The notes beneath the pieces were generated by a model. That model was not told where the DNA came from and made no database searches. It saw only the letters and a program-made list of their open reading frames with translations. Of a stretch of DNA of 13,859 nt, positions 1 to 7,201 are shown piece after piece. Positions within the stretch are counted from its first letter, which is position 1, and every line of letters starts with the position of its first letter. The stretch spans positions 1-13,859 of the forward strand of contig CAZFWV010000169.1 of assembly GCA_964522605.1 (NCBI GenBank), written 5' to 3'. Position numbers and translations under genes: made by a program. The DNA is from CAVZLD01 sp964522605 (GTDB lineage: Bacteria; Planctomycetota; Planctomycetia; Pirellulales; Pirellulaceae).

Positions 1-1562
1 GTCGAGGTGTTGTCAGTCATCGGATTGAGTTGACCTAGGCCGGGCGGACAGAAGACCGGCCCGCTCTTTGTACCGTCGTGATAACAGGATCGATTGCCTC
101 CCTGCGCGATGGCACTCTTGAGGGCTTGCTGGGCGCGATGCAGGATTCGCGCCGGATCATCGCCTTGTTGTGAGACGGTCAGGCCGATGCTGATCGAGAA
201 GTTCAATGAGAGTCCGTTGTGCCGCAGTGTGCGACAGTTGGCAACACTGATTCGCAGTCGCTCCGCCGGAATGAACGCGCCTTCCAGCATCGTGGATGGC
301 ATCAAAACGGCAAACTGATTCCGTTCGAAGCGTGTCACCAGATCTGAGTCGCGCATCATATTGCGAATGAATTCGCCGACGACGGATCGGACGTTCTCGG
401 CCAGAATGTCGACTTTGTGCTTCGGATGCGGTAGTTCGTCGAGTTGAATCAGCATGAGCGAAACCATGGATTCATACCGCCTGATCTCTGATAGGCGTCG
501 CTTCAGCTCTTCGACGAAGACCTTTCGCGTGGGAAGTCGAGTTGTATTGTCGGTGTAGGCATCGTCGGATAAAAGGTCGTGAACACCGTCTTTGTCATCG
601 ACTGGTGTAGCGGGTAACGCGGCTCCGAAATGCTCGCACGATGTGCCGCAGTGGACGTGGGCGCAGTTGCGGCCTGTCTGTTTGGATGTGTAGAGTGCGG
701 CATCCGCCCGTTCAACCAGGGACTGCCCCGATTCGTTCAACATGATTTGTGCCACACCAATGCTGACGGTCAGACGTAATGTCATCCCTTCGAACTGAAA
801 GCGGCTGGATTCAACGGCACGGCGAGCACGTTCGGCCACTTCTTTCGCGACGTCGAGGGCGGTGTTTGGCATGATGATGGCGAATTCTTCGCCACCATAA
901 CGCGCGACAAGGTCGGTTTCGCGAATCGTGTCCTTCAACCGATGGGCGACTCCGCGAAGCACGGCATCCCCCGCACGATGCCCATACGTATCGTTAAACT
1001 TCTTGAAGTGATCGACGTCGACAAATGTCAGTGAAAGTGGCGTCCGCCGCCGAGTCCATTCGGTCAGTCGCCTTCGCAGTTCGTATTCGAACGCGCGTCG
1101 ATTCGCGACGCCGGTAAGTGCGTCTGATAGCGTGTCGGTTCGGTGTGACTCGTGCAGTTCGGCCAGCTCTCGGTTTCGATCGTCGCTGAGAGTGCCAATG
1201 ATCAGGGCGCTCAGACCAAGGACACTGGCCCAAACACCCAGGCCGAGTACGTCCGTGACGGTAATGGGTGCCGATGCTGGATCCAGTGTCCCCAATAGCG
1301 TTGTGATTGCTGTCGAGAGCACGCACAGCAGGGCCGTGACGCCTGCCATGTATCTGCCCTGGTAAAGACCACTGATCGCGACGGGAAGAAAGTAAAGGTT
1401 GAGGACGACCGTCTTGTAGTCCGGAATCGTTGAAAGCAATCCCATGATGCCCAGCACCGACACAAGAAGGATCAGCCCAAGAGCATGGATTTCCCTCCGC
1501 GAAGAGCGGCTCCGGCGGCCGCCAAGGACCGCACCAAGGTCGGTGAGCCACGGAGATCCCAT
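1..1562 (-). CDS. Membrane diguanylate cyclase with two tandem GGDEF domains (3' end outside window)
   Basis: Likely makes the second messenger c-di-GMP from two GTP at the inner membrane. The frame is open from the ATG at 1562 to base 1 without a stop, giving about 520 residues, so the C-terminus is missing. Four hydrophobic segments lie near residues 25-44, 50-67, 71-91 and 103-124. The first GGDEF domain begins with DALTGVANRRAF (147) and has the active-site motif GGEEF (223-227), preceded by RETD (214-217) at the usual five-residue spacing of the product-inhibition I-site. A second GGDEF-like domain (about 335-500) has ERNQF (413-417) in place of the catalytic motif but keeps RDSD (404-407). 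The ATG at 1562 is preceded by a GAGAAGAAG ribosome-binding sequence; the frame stays open about 120 bp further upstream, so a non-ATG start there is possible. The Nudix gene lies upstream on the same strand. Domain calls are confident; activity of the first domain is inferred from motifs. Confidence 0.9.
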   Translation of the reverse strand, partial: MGSPWLTDLGAVLGGRRSRSSRREIHALGLILLVSVLGIMGLLSTIPDYKTVVLNLYFLPVAISGLYQGRYMAGVTALLCVLSTAITTLLGTLDPASAPITVTDVLGLGVWASVLGLSALIIGTLSDDRNRELAELHESHRTDTLSDALTGVANRRAFEYELRRRLTEWTRRRTPLSLTFVDVDHFKKFNDTYGHRAGDAVLRGVAHRLKDTIRETDLVARYGGEEFAIIMPNTALDVAKEVAERARRAVESSRFQFEGMTLRLTVSIGVAQIMLNESGQSLVERADAALYTSKQTGRNCAHVHCGTSCEHFGAALPATPVDDKDGVHDLLSDDAYTDNTTRLPTRKVFVEELKRRLSEIRRYESMVSLMLIQLDELPHPKHKVDILAENVRSVVGEFIRNMMRDSDLVTRFERNQFAVLMPSTMLEGAFIPAERLRISVANCRTLRHNGLSLNFSISIGLTVSQQGDDPARILHRAQQALKSAIAQGGNRSCYHDGTKSGPVFCPPGLGQLNPMTDNTS

Positions 1563-1687
1563 GAATCGAAGCTTCTTCTCAGCAAAGGTGCGCAGGTGGG
1601 CCGGGCTGGGATGTGCGAAGGCACCCAGGAACAGATCGCAACGCAAGCGTTCGTCCAGAAAAAACCTACTTTGCAAATCGCAAGTTC

Positions 1688-1709
1688 ACAACTCGACTAT
1701 TCGAGTTGT
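1688..1709. other. Small inverted repeat between Nudix and GGDEF genes
   Basis: A perfect 9-bp stem (ACAACTCGA at 1688-1696, TCGAGTTGT at 1701-1709) encloses a 4-nt loop. It lies after the Nudix stop and upstream of the GGDEF gene on the minus strand. No T-run follows directly; a T6 tract appears about 30 nt further on. It could be a weak terminator, a leader structure or an operator; nothing in the sequence decides which. Confidence 0.4.
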
Positions 1710-1747
1710 CGACACGATCGTAGCGATCCTGTGGATTGTCGCTCGGA

Positions 1748-2182
1748 TCAGGCTTCTGCGAGCGACTTTCGGGCGCATTGAAGGAAGTTCTTCAGCTCAC
1801 GCCGGCCAAGCAATTGGTGCGCCGCATCATAGTCCACCCACTGACGCTCCCGCACCTCGGTCTCCGGCCAGCTCGCGTCCGCCTGACTCACCTCCATCAA
1901 GACGACCTTGACGATCAATCTTGCACCCCACTTCGCATCAAAGAAGTGTCCGAGTGGGTGGCCCACGAGTTGACCATGCAACCCCGCCTCTTCATGAGCC
2001 TCCTTCAACGCACTTTCCTCATACGTATCCCCCGGTTCGATAATCCCCTTCGGGAAGATCCAGCGTCGTTTCTTCAACGACGTGATCAAACAGAACTCGA
2101 AATGGTCATCCGTTCTGCGATAGGGAATGACACAAACTTGCTGAATCGTTAAGGGTGTAGGAGTCTGGTCTTCGGACATCAC
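1748..2182 (-). CDS. Nudix (NUDIX) hydrolase
   Basis: A Nudix-fold pyrophosphohydrolase of 143-144 residues, a normal single-domain length. The family cleaves nucleoside diphosphates linked to another moiety, using divalent metal held by the Nudix box. Here the box spans residues 46-68: Gly46, Asp52 at the position usually Glu, Lys60 at the position usually Arg, then EAHEEAGL with the metal-binding Glu64 and Glu65 intact. The preceding WIFPKG is typical of one bacterial subgroup. The two substitutions are conservative and activity is plausible, but the substrate cannot be told. The start is either GTG at 2182 or the adjacent ATG at 2179; neither has a strong Shine-Dalgarno sequence. It lies between the DUF3467 gene (169 bp upstream) and the GGDEF gene, all on the minus strand. 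Confidence 0.9.
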   Translation of the reverse strand: MMSEDQTPTPLTIQQVCVIPYRRTDDHFEFCLITSLKKRRWIFPKGIIEPGDTYEESALKEAHEEAGLHGQLVGHPLGHFFDAKWGARLIVKVVLMEVSQADASWPETEVRERQWVDYDAAHQLLGRRELKNFLQCARKSLAEA

Positions 2183-2230
2183 AAAAACTCAGGGACTTTG
2201 AGCGTCAGTCAGGAATCAGCGGTGGGAATC

Positions 2231-2318
2231 GAGGAACCACGGATGAGACGGACCTTACGGATTTGCACGGATCAAATCGGTGGATTTCCGTGACGTCCGT
2301 TTGATCCGTGGTTTCACG
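2231..2318. repeat. ACCACGGAT hairpin repeat, copy 1
   Basis: An inverted repeat of about 85 bp with perfect 10-bp ends (AACCACGGAT at 2235-2244, ATCCGTGGTT at 2304-2313) and further imperfect pairing inward, where ACGGA blocks face TCCGT blocks. It fills the gap between the DUF3467 gene stop and the Nudix gene start. Copies 2 and 3 (3187-3264, 6832-6907) share the end sequence and the spaced ACGGA pattern. It contains no ORF. It looks like a dispersed non-autonomous palindromic element. Confidence 0.8.
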
Positions 2319-2350
2319 AAATGAGGTCTCCAGCCGGCTTCACAATCTCG

Positions 2351-3010
2351 TCAATCCGACGGCGTCGGCGGATCCTCCTCCGGCATCGTGGGTGGATTCG
2401 TTGGTGGTATCTGAGGTGGTTGTTGCTGCTTCGCGATCGTCTCCAGGAATTTCTGGTAGTTATTCTTCAATGCTTCCAACAGCGGTGGCACGTGCGGAGC
2501 CGACATGAACACCCGACTCGACACGGCTGCGTGGGGGAAAAACTGCGTCACGAAATCAAAGCAGAATTCCGCCGCGGAATGCCGAATCATGATCCCTTCG
2601 GCGAAACGACCAGACAGTTGGTCATCAGGGATCTTGATGTTGTCGTAGATCTCCTCGACGGTCGGACGCTTGGCGTTCGGGGTCGGCCGAGGCAACTTCA
2701 TGGGCGGACCGAATTTCTGTTCATAGCTGGCCAAGTTCTGCTCCAAGGCCTGAATCAGTCGTGGGATCACGCCGTGAGGAAGCACAATTCGGCTGACCAA
2801 ATGCGTGGGAACCCCCATCTGCTGCAGGAAGTCCAGAACAAAGGCATGCGGACCGTTCATCACAATCACGCCTGTGCTCACCACTCCGTGGCCAATGGAC
2901 GTGGGCACCCGCGCGGTGACACCCGGAACTTGCACTTGCTGATGGGATCCAGGATTGGCACTCGGGTCAGGACGCTGCGGATCGTCGGGCGTGGGAGCAG
3001 GCTCAGACAT
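2351..3010 (-). CDS. Protein with two tandem DUF3467 domains
   Basis: A 219-residue protein of unknown function. DUF3467 proteins are usually about 100 residues with one domain; this one contains the unit twice. Unit 1 (about 44-102) has FVLDF, VSRIVLP, LIQALEQN and YE; unit 2 (about 127-192) has IPDDQLSGRFAEG, EFCFDF, VSSRVFMS and LLEALKNN. Unit 2 is closer to the family pattern and unit 1 is more diverged. A Pro-rich, probably disordered N-terminus (1-40), a linker (100-125) and an acidic Pro/Gln-rich tail (195-219) surround them. No signal peptide or membrane segment is visible, so it is probably cytoplasmic. The ATG at 3010 has a good ribosome-binding site (AGGAAG, about 6 nt upstream). 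Family assignment is by remembered pattern and is fairly secure; no biochemical role is known to me. Confidence 0.85.
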   Translation of the reverse strand: MSEPAPTPDDPQRPDPSANPGSHQQVQVPGVTARVPTSIGHGVVSTGVIVMNGPHAFVLDFLQQMGVPTHLVSRIVLPHGVIPRLIQALEQNLASYEQKFGPPMKLPRPTPNAKRPTVEEIYDNIKIPDDQLSGRFAEGIMIRHSAAEFCFDFVTQFFPHAAVSSRVFMSAPHVPPLLEALKNNYQKFLETIAKQQQPPQIPPTNPPTMPEEDPPTPSD

Positions 3011-3186
3011 TCCACTTCCTGTCTATGCACAAGGACAGATTCCAAAGACTGTACCTTATCAGATTCACGGCCGCCATGCGATCGGCTCTGTACGCGGAAT
3101 CGTCGCCGTAAACTGTCAAGCCTAAGTTATGGGAATGGCCGTGTTGTTGTTACGCATAAGTCGAGCGAAACCACAGATCGAGAAGC

Positions 3187-3264
3187 AACCACGGAGTTTA
3201 CGGAACACACGGATGCGGACCGATCCATCCGTTTGCATCCGCTCGCTCCGTAAAATCCGTGGTT
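3187..3264. repeat. ACCACGGAT hairpin repeat, copy 2
   Basis: Arms of 18 bp (3187-3204 and 3247-3264) pair with a single mismatch, and inner blocks CGGATGC (3210-3216) and GCATCCG (3235-3241) pair again, so the whole unit can fold into one long hairpin. It lies in the divergent spacer between the DUF3467 gene and the SGNH hydrolase. The sequence just left of it (3147-3186) resembles the left flank of copy 3. Bases 3011-3146 and 3265-3374 show no gene I can support. Confidence 0.85.
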
Positions 3265-3374
3265 CTTTCCTACCTCGGTCGCGCCGTCGCGATTTCCTAT
3301 CGCAGGTGTCAACCGCCGTCAACCAACAGGCCGTCTTCGAACGTGTTTGGAAATACGAAAAACCGGGCTCCCGA

Positions 3375-3442
3375 GTGTGCCACTGGGCTCTGCCAGTGCC
3401 GTTGCTACATCGAAAAAAGACACTGAGCAGAGCTAGTGACAC
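3375..3442. repeat. GTGCCACTGG hairpin repeat, copy 1
   Basis: A left arm (3375-3398, containing GTGCCACTGGGCTCTGCCAG) pairs imperfectly with a right arm (3421-3442), with mismatches and a 2-nt length difference. Each arm also contains a small internal palindrome of the CACTGG...CCAGTG type. The same element, better preserved, is at 6955-7017. It is followed by 132 bp without another gene before the SGNH start, holding only that gene's ribosome-binding site. Confidence 0.75.
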
Positions 3443-3574
3443 CCCATTTTCCAGGCAGCTTCTTCCCGTACGGCCTCGCCGCTGGCGTGCTGCGACTCAA
3501 TCGGTTAGCCTAATCAAGTCTCGCTGTCCCGTGAGGATTGGGCGTTCGATTGGCAGGTTTGGGGGAACACGAAG

Positions 3575-4336
3575 ATGACACATGATTTGGCAGACTGGAC
3601 CCTGTCGCGGCGGACGCTGGTTCGCGGAGCCGCATTGAGTGGCGCGGGATTGACGATCCTGAATTGGCTCGAACAAAGTGCGGCGGCGGCCGAATATTCA
3701 CTGCCGGAGCAAGGTGTGGTGCTTTTTCAGGGAGATTCGATTACCGATGCCGGACGGAACCGACAGGCAGCGCAACCCAATGATGTCGGCGGTCTTGGCC
3801 GGGGTTACGCCTTCTTGATTGCCTGCCGGCTGTTGGCAGATCATGCCTACCAGAACTTGAGAATCTACAATCGTGGTATTAGTGGCAATAAAGTTCCGGA
3901 TCTCGATCAGCGTTGGCAGCAGGACTGCCTTGATCTGCAGCCGAATCTGTTGAGCATTCTGATTGGAGTGAATGACATCTGGCACAAACTAAACGGTGCC
4001 TATCAGGGCTCGGTTGCCGATTACGAATCCCAGTTGCTGGCACTGTTAAAGCGAACGCGCGAGAGTCTGCCGCAGACACGAATTGTCGTGTGCGAACCGT
4101 TCGTGCTGCGGTGCGGCGCGGTCAATGAGCGATGGTTTCCCGAGTTCGATGAGCGTCGCGCGGCATGTGTGCGTGTTGCTGAACAGATGGATTGCACAAT
4201 CGTGCCGTTTCAAGCCATGTTCGACCGGGCGATCGCCGACGCGCCACCCGAATACTGGGCGGGCGACGGAGTCCATCCGACTCTGGCTGGCCATGCCCTG
4301 ATGGCCAAGACGTGGATCGAGACCGTGCTTTCGTGA
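3575..4336 (+). CDS. Tat-exported SGNH/GDSL-family hydrolase
   Basis: A secreted serine esterase-type hydrolase of 253 residues. A twin-arginine signal is clear: SRRTLVRG with Arg12-Arg13, a hydrophobic stretch (about 18-35) and an AAAA run (36-39) for cleavage, so it should be exported folded. The SGNH blocks are all present: FQGDSITDAG with nucleophile Ser55 (block I), NRGISG with Gly101 (II), GVND with Asn133 (III) and DGVH with Asp231 and His234 (V). This fold includes sugar O-acetylesterases, lipases and rhamnogalacturonan acetylesterases; the substrate is not evident. The start is fixed by the twin-arginine signal and a GGGGGA sequence 8 nt before the ATG. The helicase gene starts 21 bp after the stop, so the two are probably co-transcribed. 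Confidence 0.93.
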   Translation: MTHDLADWTLSRRTLVRGAALSGAGLTILNWLEQSAAAAEYSLPEQGVVLFQGDSITDAGRNRQAAQPNDVGGLGRGYAFLIACRLLADHAYQNLRIYNRGISGNKVPDLDQRWQQDCLDLQPNLLSILIGVNDIWHKLNGAYQGSVADYESQLLALLKRTRESLPQTRIVVCEPFVLRCGAVNERWFPEFDERRAACVRVAEQMDCTIVPFQAMFDRAIADAPPEYWAGDGVHPTLAGHALMAKTWIETVLS

Positions 4337-4357
4337 ATTCCGGATTGAGCAAGACTC

Positions 4358-6643
4358 GTGGCCGAAACCGAAATTGATCGAGAAGAACTGGCGACTCGTT
4401 ATCTCGATCAACTGCTCTATGAGCCCTATCCGGTTCAGGAAGAAGCTCTGCTCGCGTGGTTCACCAGCGACCAGGGAGTCCTGGTCTGTGCGCCCACCGG
4501 AACGGGAAAGACGTTGATCGCCGAAGCCGCGATCTTCGAAGCGCTGCACACGGGAAAACGAGCCTACTACACGACTCCGCTGATTGCGCTGACCGAACAG
4601 AAACTCCAAGAATTGCGAAGCTGTGCGGAGCGATGGGGATTCTCGGCGGACGATATCGGCTTGGTAACCGGAAATCGTCGCGTCAACCCGGATGCGCCGG
4701 TCCTGGTGGTTGTCGCCGAGATTCTGTTCAATCGCCTGCTGCGCTCGGAATTCTCCTTCGATGATGTGTCTTCCGTCGTGATGGATGAGTTCCACAGTTT
4801 CAACGATCCAGAGCGGGGGATCGTGTGGGAGTTCTCGCTGGGCTTGCTGCCGCCGCATGTTCGACTGCTGCTGCTGTCGGCAACGGTAGGGAATTCTCGC
4901 GAGTTTGTGCAGTGGATGAATCGCACTCACCAGCGGCGACTGGAACTTGTTCACAGCGATGAGCGAAAGGTCCCTCTGACCTTTCAATGGGTTGGTGACC
5001 TGTTGCTGAACGAGCAGATTGAACAAATGGCGCAGGGCGATGAGCAATCGCGGTTCACGCCGGCTCTCGTGTTCTGCTTCAATCGCGATGAGTGCTGGAA
5101 TGTCGCGGAGCAATTGAAAGGTAAGAGTCTACTCGCCGACGGACAGCAAGCTCGATTGTCGGAAGAACTGCGGAAGCTGGATCTTTCTCGTGGAGCGGGA
5201 CCGAAACTCAAGCAGATCCTGCAGCGGGGCGTGGGAGTTCATCACGCGGGGTTGCTGCCGCAATACAAGCGGATCGTTGAACGGTTATTTCAGCGGAAGT
5301 TGTTATCCGTTACAGTCTGTACCGAAACGCTTGCTGCTGGGATCAATCTGCCGGCCCGCAGTGTCGTCGTACCCAATCTGATGAAAGGACCACCGGATAA
5401 TAAGAAACTGATTGACGCCAGTAGTGCGCATCAGATGTTCGGTCGAGCTGGACGACCGCAGTTCGATTCGCAGGGGTTCGTCTTTGCCCTGGCCCACGAA
5501 GATGACGTCAAGATCCTGCGGTGGCGAGAAAAGTACGATCAGATCCCGGAGGATACCAAGGATCCCAAGTTGCGGCAGGCGAAGAAGGCACTGAAGAAAA
5601 AGATGCCCACGCGACGTGCCGGACAACAGTACTGGACGGAAGGTCAGTTCGAAAAGTTGCGATCGTCTCCGCCTGGCCAACTGCAGAGCCGAGGGCCGCT
5701 GCCATGGCGACTGCTGGCGTACATGCTGGATGCTTCGCCGGAAGTCGCACCGATTCGGGAACTGGTCAGCAAGCGATTGATGCCGCCAAAACGCCTCGAG
5801 GGGGCACTTCGCGGGCTGGACCAAATGCTGCTGACACTCTGGACCGCCGGATACGTAACGCTTGAGCCCCATCCGCCGATCGGCGAGGAGTCGGTCGAGC
5901 CGCCACCGAGTGATCCGGAGGCCGAGCCGGAGCGGTATCAGCCGGTGCGGGCCCATCCGACCGCGGAAATGCAAAAGTTGGTGGCGCTGCGCGGTGTGAA
6001 TCCGCTGTACGGCGTCTTCGTGATCAACCAGTTGGGAATCGCGGATGGGGCAGAGCGAATTCAGGCGATGGAAAGCATTCTGGAACTGCCGTCATCGGTC
6101 GGTCGCTTCGTTCGCGTTCCTGGTCCGGAAGAACTCCCACCCGGTCCGCTGGCAACAACGCGTCTCGATGTGCAATTGCTTCATCTGGGTCTGGCCACGC
6201 CAGAGGAATTGGGGGCTGGGCAAGCGGAGGAAGAGGACTCGGACGACCGTCGTCGCCGATTCTTCGAAGAAGAAAAACCGCGTGTGTTGACGTTGGCCGA
6301 TAAACTGCGTCGGCTGTTTGATCACGACTTTCCCGGCGTCACCGATGTCCGCACGTTTCCCGTCTGGGTGGCAGGAGAACTGCTCGAGTTCGGTGGAAAC
6401 TTCGACAAGTACATCCTCAGCAAGCGACTGCAGAAACAAGAGGGTGTTCTGTTCCGACATCTGCTGCGTTTGATTCTCTTGATGAGTGAATTCGCCCAGC
6501 TGAATCCACCGGATATCTCACCGCAAGAATGGAGTGATGAATTGTTGCCCATTCGCAATCGGCTGATCGAAACTTGTCGCGATGTCGATCCGACGAGTGT
6601 CGATGAGGTTTTGCAGCAAACGGAAGTGAATGAGCTGGCGTGA
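4358..6643 (+). CDS. Ski2-like DExH-box helicase
   Basis: An ATP-dependent superfamily 2 helicase of 761 residues, likely acting on RNA or structured nucleic acid in the cytoplasm. Motifs in order: Gln27 with YPVQEEAL (Q-like), APTGTGKT (45-52, Walker A), TTPLIAL (72-78), DEFH (143-146, Walker B), LLSATV (172-177, motif III), FCFNRDEC (239-246, motif IV), GVHHAGLLP (293-301), TETLAAGINLP (322-332, motif V) and QMFGRAGRP (359-367, motif VI). DEFH, HHAGLLP and QMFGRAGR place it with Ski2/Mtr4/HelY-type proteins. The C-terminal half (about 400-761) is not one I can assign to a named domain and contains acidic and Pro-rich linkers (about 510-530, 625-640). The start is GTG at 4358; the ribosome-binding site is weak, which fits translation following the SGNH gene 21 bp upstream. 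Confidence 0.92.
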   Translation: MAETEIDREELATRYLDQLLYEPYPVQEEALLAWFTSDQGVLVCAPTGTGKTLIAEAAIFEALHTGKRAYYTTPLIALTEQKLQELRSCAERWGFSADDIGLVTGNRRVNPDAPVLVVVAEILFNRLLRSEFSFDDVSSVVMDEFHSFNDPERGIVWEFSLGLLPPHVRLLLLSATVGNSREFVQWMNRTHQRRLELVHSDERKVPLTFQWVGDLLLNEQIEQMAQGDEQSRFTPALVFCFNRDECWNVAEQLKGKSLLADGQQARLSEELRKLDLSRGAGPKLKQILQRGVGVHHAGLLPQYKRIVERLFQRKLLSVTVCTETLAAGINLPARSVVVPNLMKGPPDNKKLIDASSAHQMFGRAGRPQFDSQGFVFALAHEDDVKILRWREKYDQIPEDTKDPKLRQAKKALKKKMPTRRAGQQYWTEGQFEKLRSSPPGQLQSRGPLPWRLLAYMLDASPEVAPIRELVSKRLMPPKRLEGALRGLDQMLLTLWTAGYVTLEPHPPIGEESVEPPPSDPEAEPERYQPVRAHPTAEMQKLVALRGVNPLYGVFVINQLGIADGAERIQAMESILELPSSVGRFVRVPGPEELPPGPLATTRLDVQLLHLGLATPEELGAGQAEEEDSDDRRRRFFEEEKPRVLTLADKLRRLFDHDFPGVTDVRTFPVWVAGELLEFGGNFDKYILSKRLQKQEGVLFRHLLRLILLMSEFAQLNPPDISPQEWSDELLPIRNRLIETCRDVDPTSVDEVLQQTEVNELA

Positions 6644-6831
6644 GTTGGGCGGACGCTTCATCCGGAAGAACGAAGTACACCGTGGAAGTGAAATGGGGCG
6701 ATCGAGTAGTCCCCAGCGTCAAGTTTGCCGGGCTCACGCATTTCGAGCACTGGAGGTGCGACTTGTAGTCGGCTCGAGGCTGGGCAATCGTTATTCCGCC
6801 GAAGCCGAGCGAAATCAATGATCGAAGAAGG

Positions 6832-6907
6832 ACCACGGATCAAACGGACGGAACGGATGTCCACCGATCGGTCCGTGCCAATCCGTACCCTCCGTCAGAT
6901 CCGTGGT
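6832..6907. repeat. ACCACGGAT hairpin repeat, copy 3
   Basis: Two 27-bp arms (6832-6858 and 6881-6907) pair at 23 of 27 positions by my count, with a 22-nt centre that includes the palindrome CCGATCGG. It sits between the convergent helicase and rtcA genes. Its left flank (6791-6831) resembles that of copy 2. Bases 6644-6790 between the helicase stop and this flank show no gene I can support. Confidence 0.85.
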
Positions 6908-6954
6908 TTTCCCCACTCTTTCGATCCAATCGAAACGTGATTCCCTCTCGCTGG

Positions 6955-7017
6955 GTGCCACTGGCTCTGCCAGTGCTGTTTCTCGACCCAAGAGGACACT
7001 GGCGAAGCCAGTGGCAC
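6955..7017. repeat. GTGCCACTGG hairpin repeat, copy 2
   Basis: Two 21-bp arms (6955-6975 and 6997-7017) pair at 19 of 21 positions around a 21-nt loop. Each arm is also a small hairpin by itself (CACTGGC, TCT, GCCAGTG in the left arm), so the DNA can form either one long stem or two short ones. It follows ACCACGGAT copy 3 by 47 bp, the same order as near 3.2-3.4 kb. Confidence 0.85.
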
Positions 7018-7108
7018 ACCCATTGCGCGGAGTGCGGCAGCATCCCCTTTGGTTGCGGCCCTGCCGCACTGCGTCTCTTCGGTCTTTGCCTTTCCCTCTT
7101 TCATTTCA

Positions 7109-7146
7109 ACGCAGAGTGCGCAGAGGCGCAGAGGGCCGCAGAGGTT
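7109..7146. repeat. GCAGAG direct-repeat tract
   Basis: Four GCAGAG units (starting at 7111, 7120, 7128 and 7138) are spaced 8-10 bp apart in a purine-rich tract just past the 3' end of rtcA. It does not form a strong hairpin, unlike its neighbours. It looks like another dispersed intergenic repeat type rather than coding sequence. Confidence 0.6.
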
Positions 7147-7201
7147 GGGGTGAAATCGGATGCCCGCCCGCTCCGAGCTCAGAAGAGTCTTGGCGAGCAA
7201 A

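Noticed and set aside
994..1551. 185-residue minus-strand ORF
   Set aside because: It is a shadow frame of the GGDEF gene on the same strand. The real frame gives the transmembrane segments and DALTG/GGEEF motifs.
2321..3253. 310-residue plus-strand ORF
   Set aside because: Antisense to the DUF3467 gene and running through a hairpin repeat; Arg/His-rich with no family features.
3129..3578. 149-residue plus-strand ORF before the SGNH gene
   Set aside because: It translates two hairpin repeats and has no protein-like features.
4046..5113. 355-residue minus-strand ORF
   Set aside because: Antisense to the SGNH hydrolase and helicase, both of which have complete motif sets.
6644..7017. Hairpins between convergent genes as a bidirectional terminator
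   Set aside because: No T-runs adjoin the stems, and the same elements occur in divergent and tandem spacers, so the position alone does not support it.
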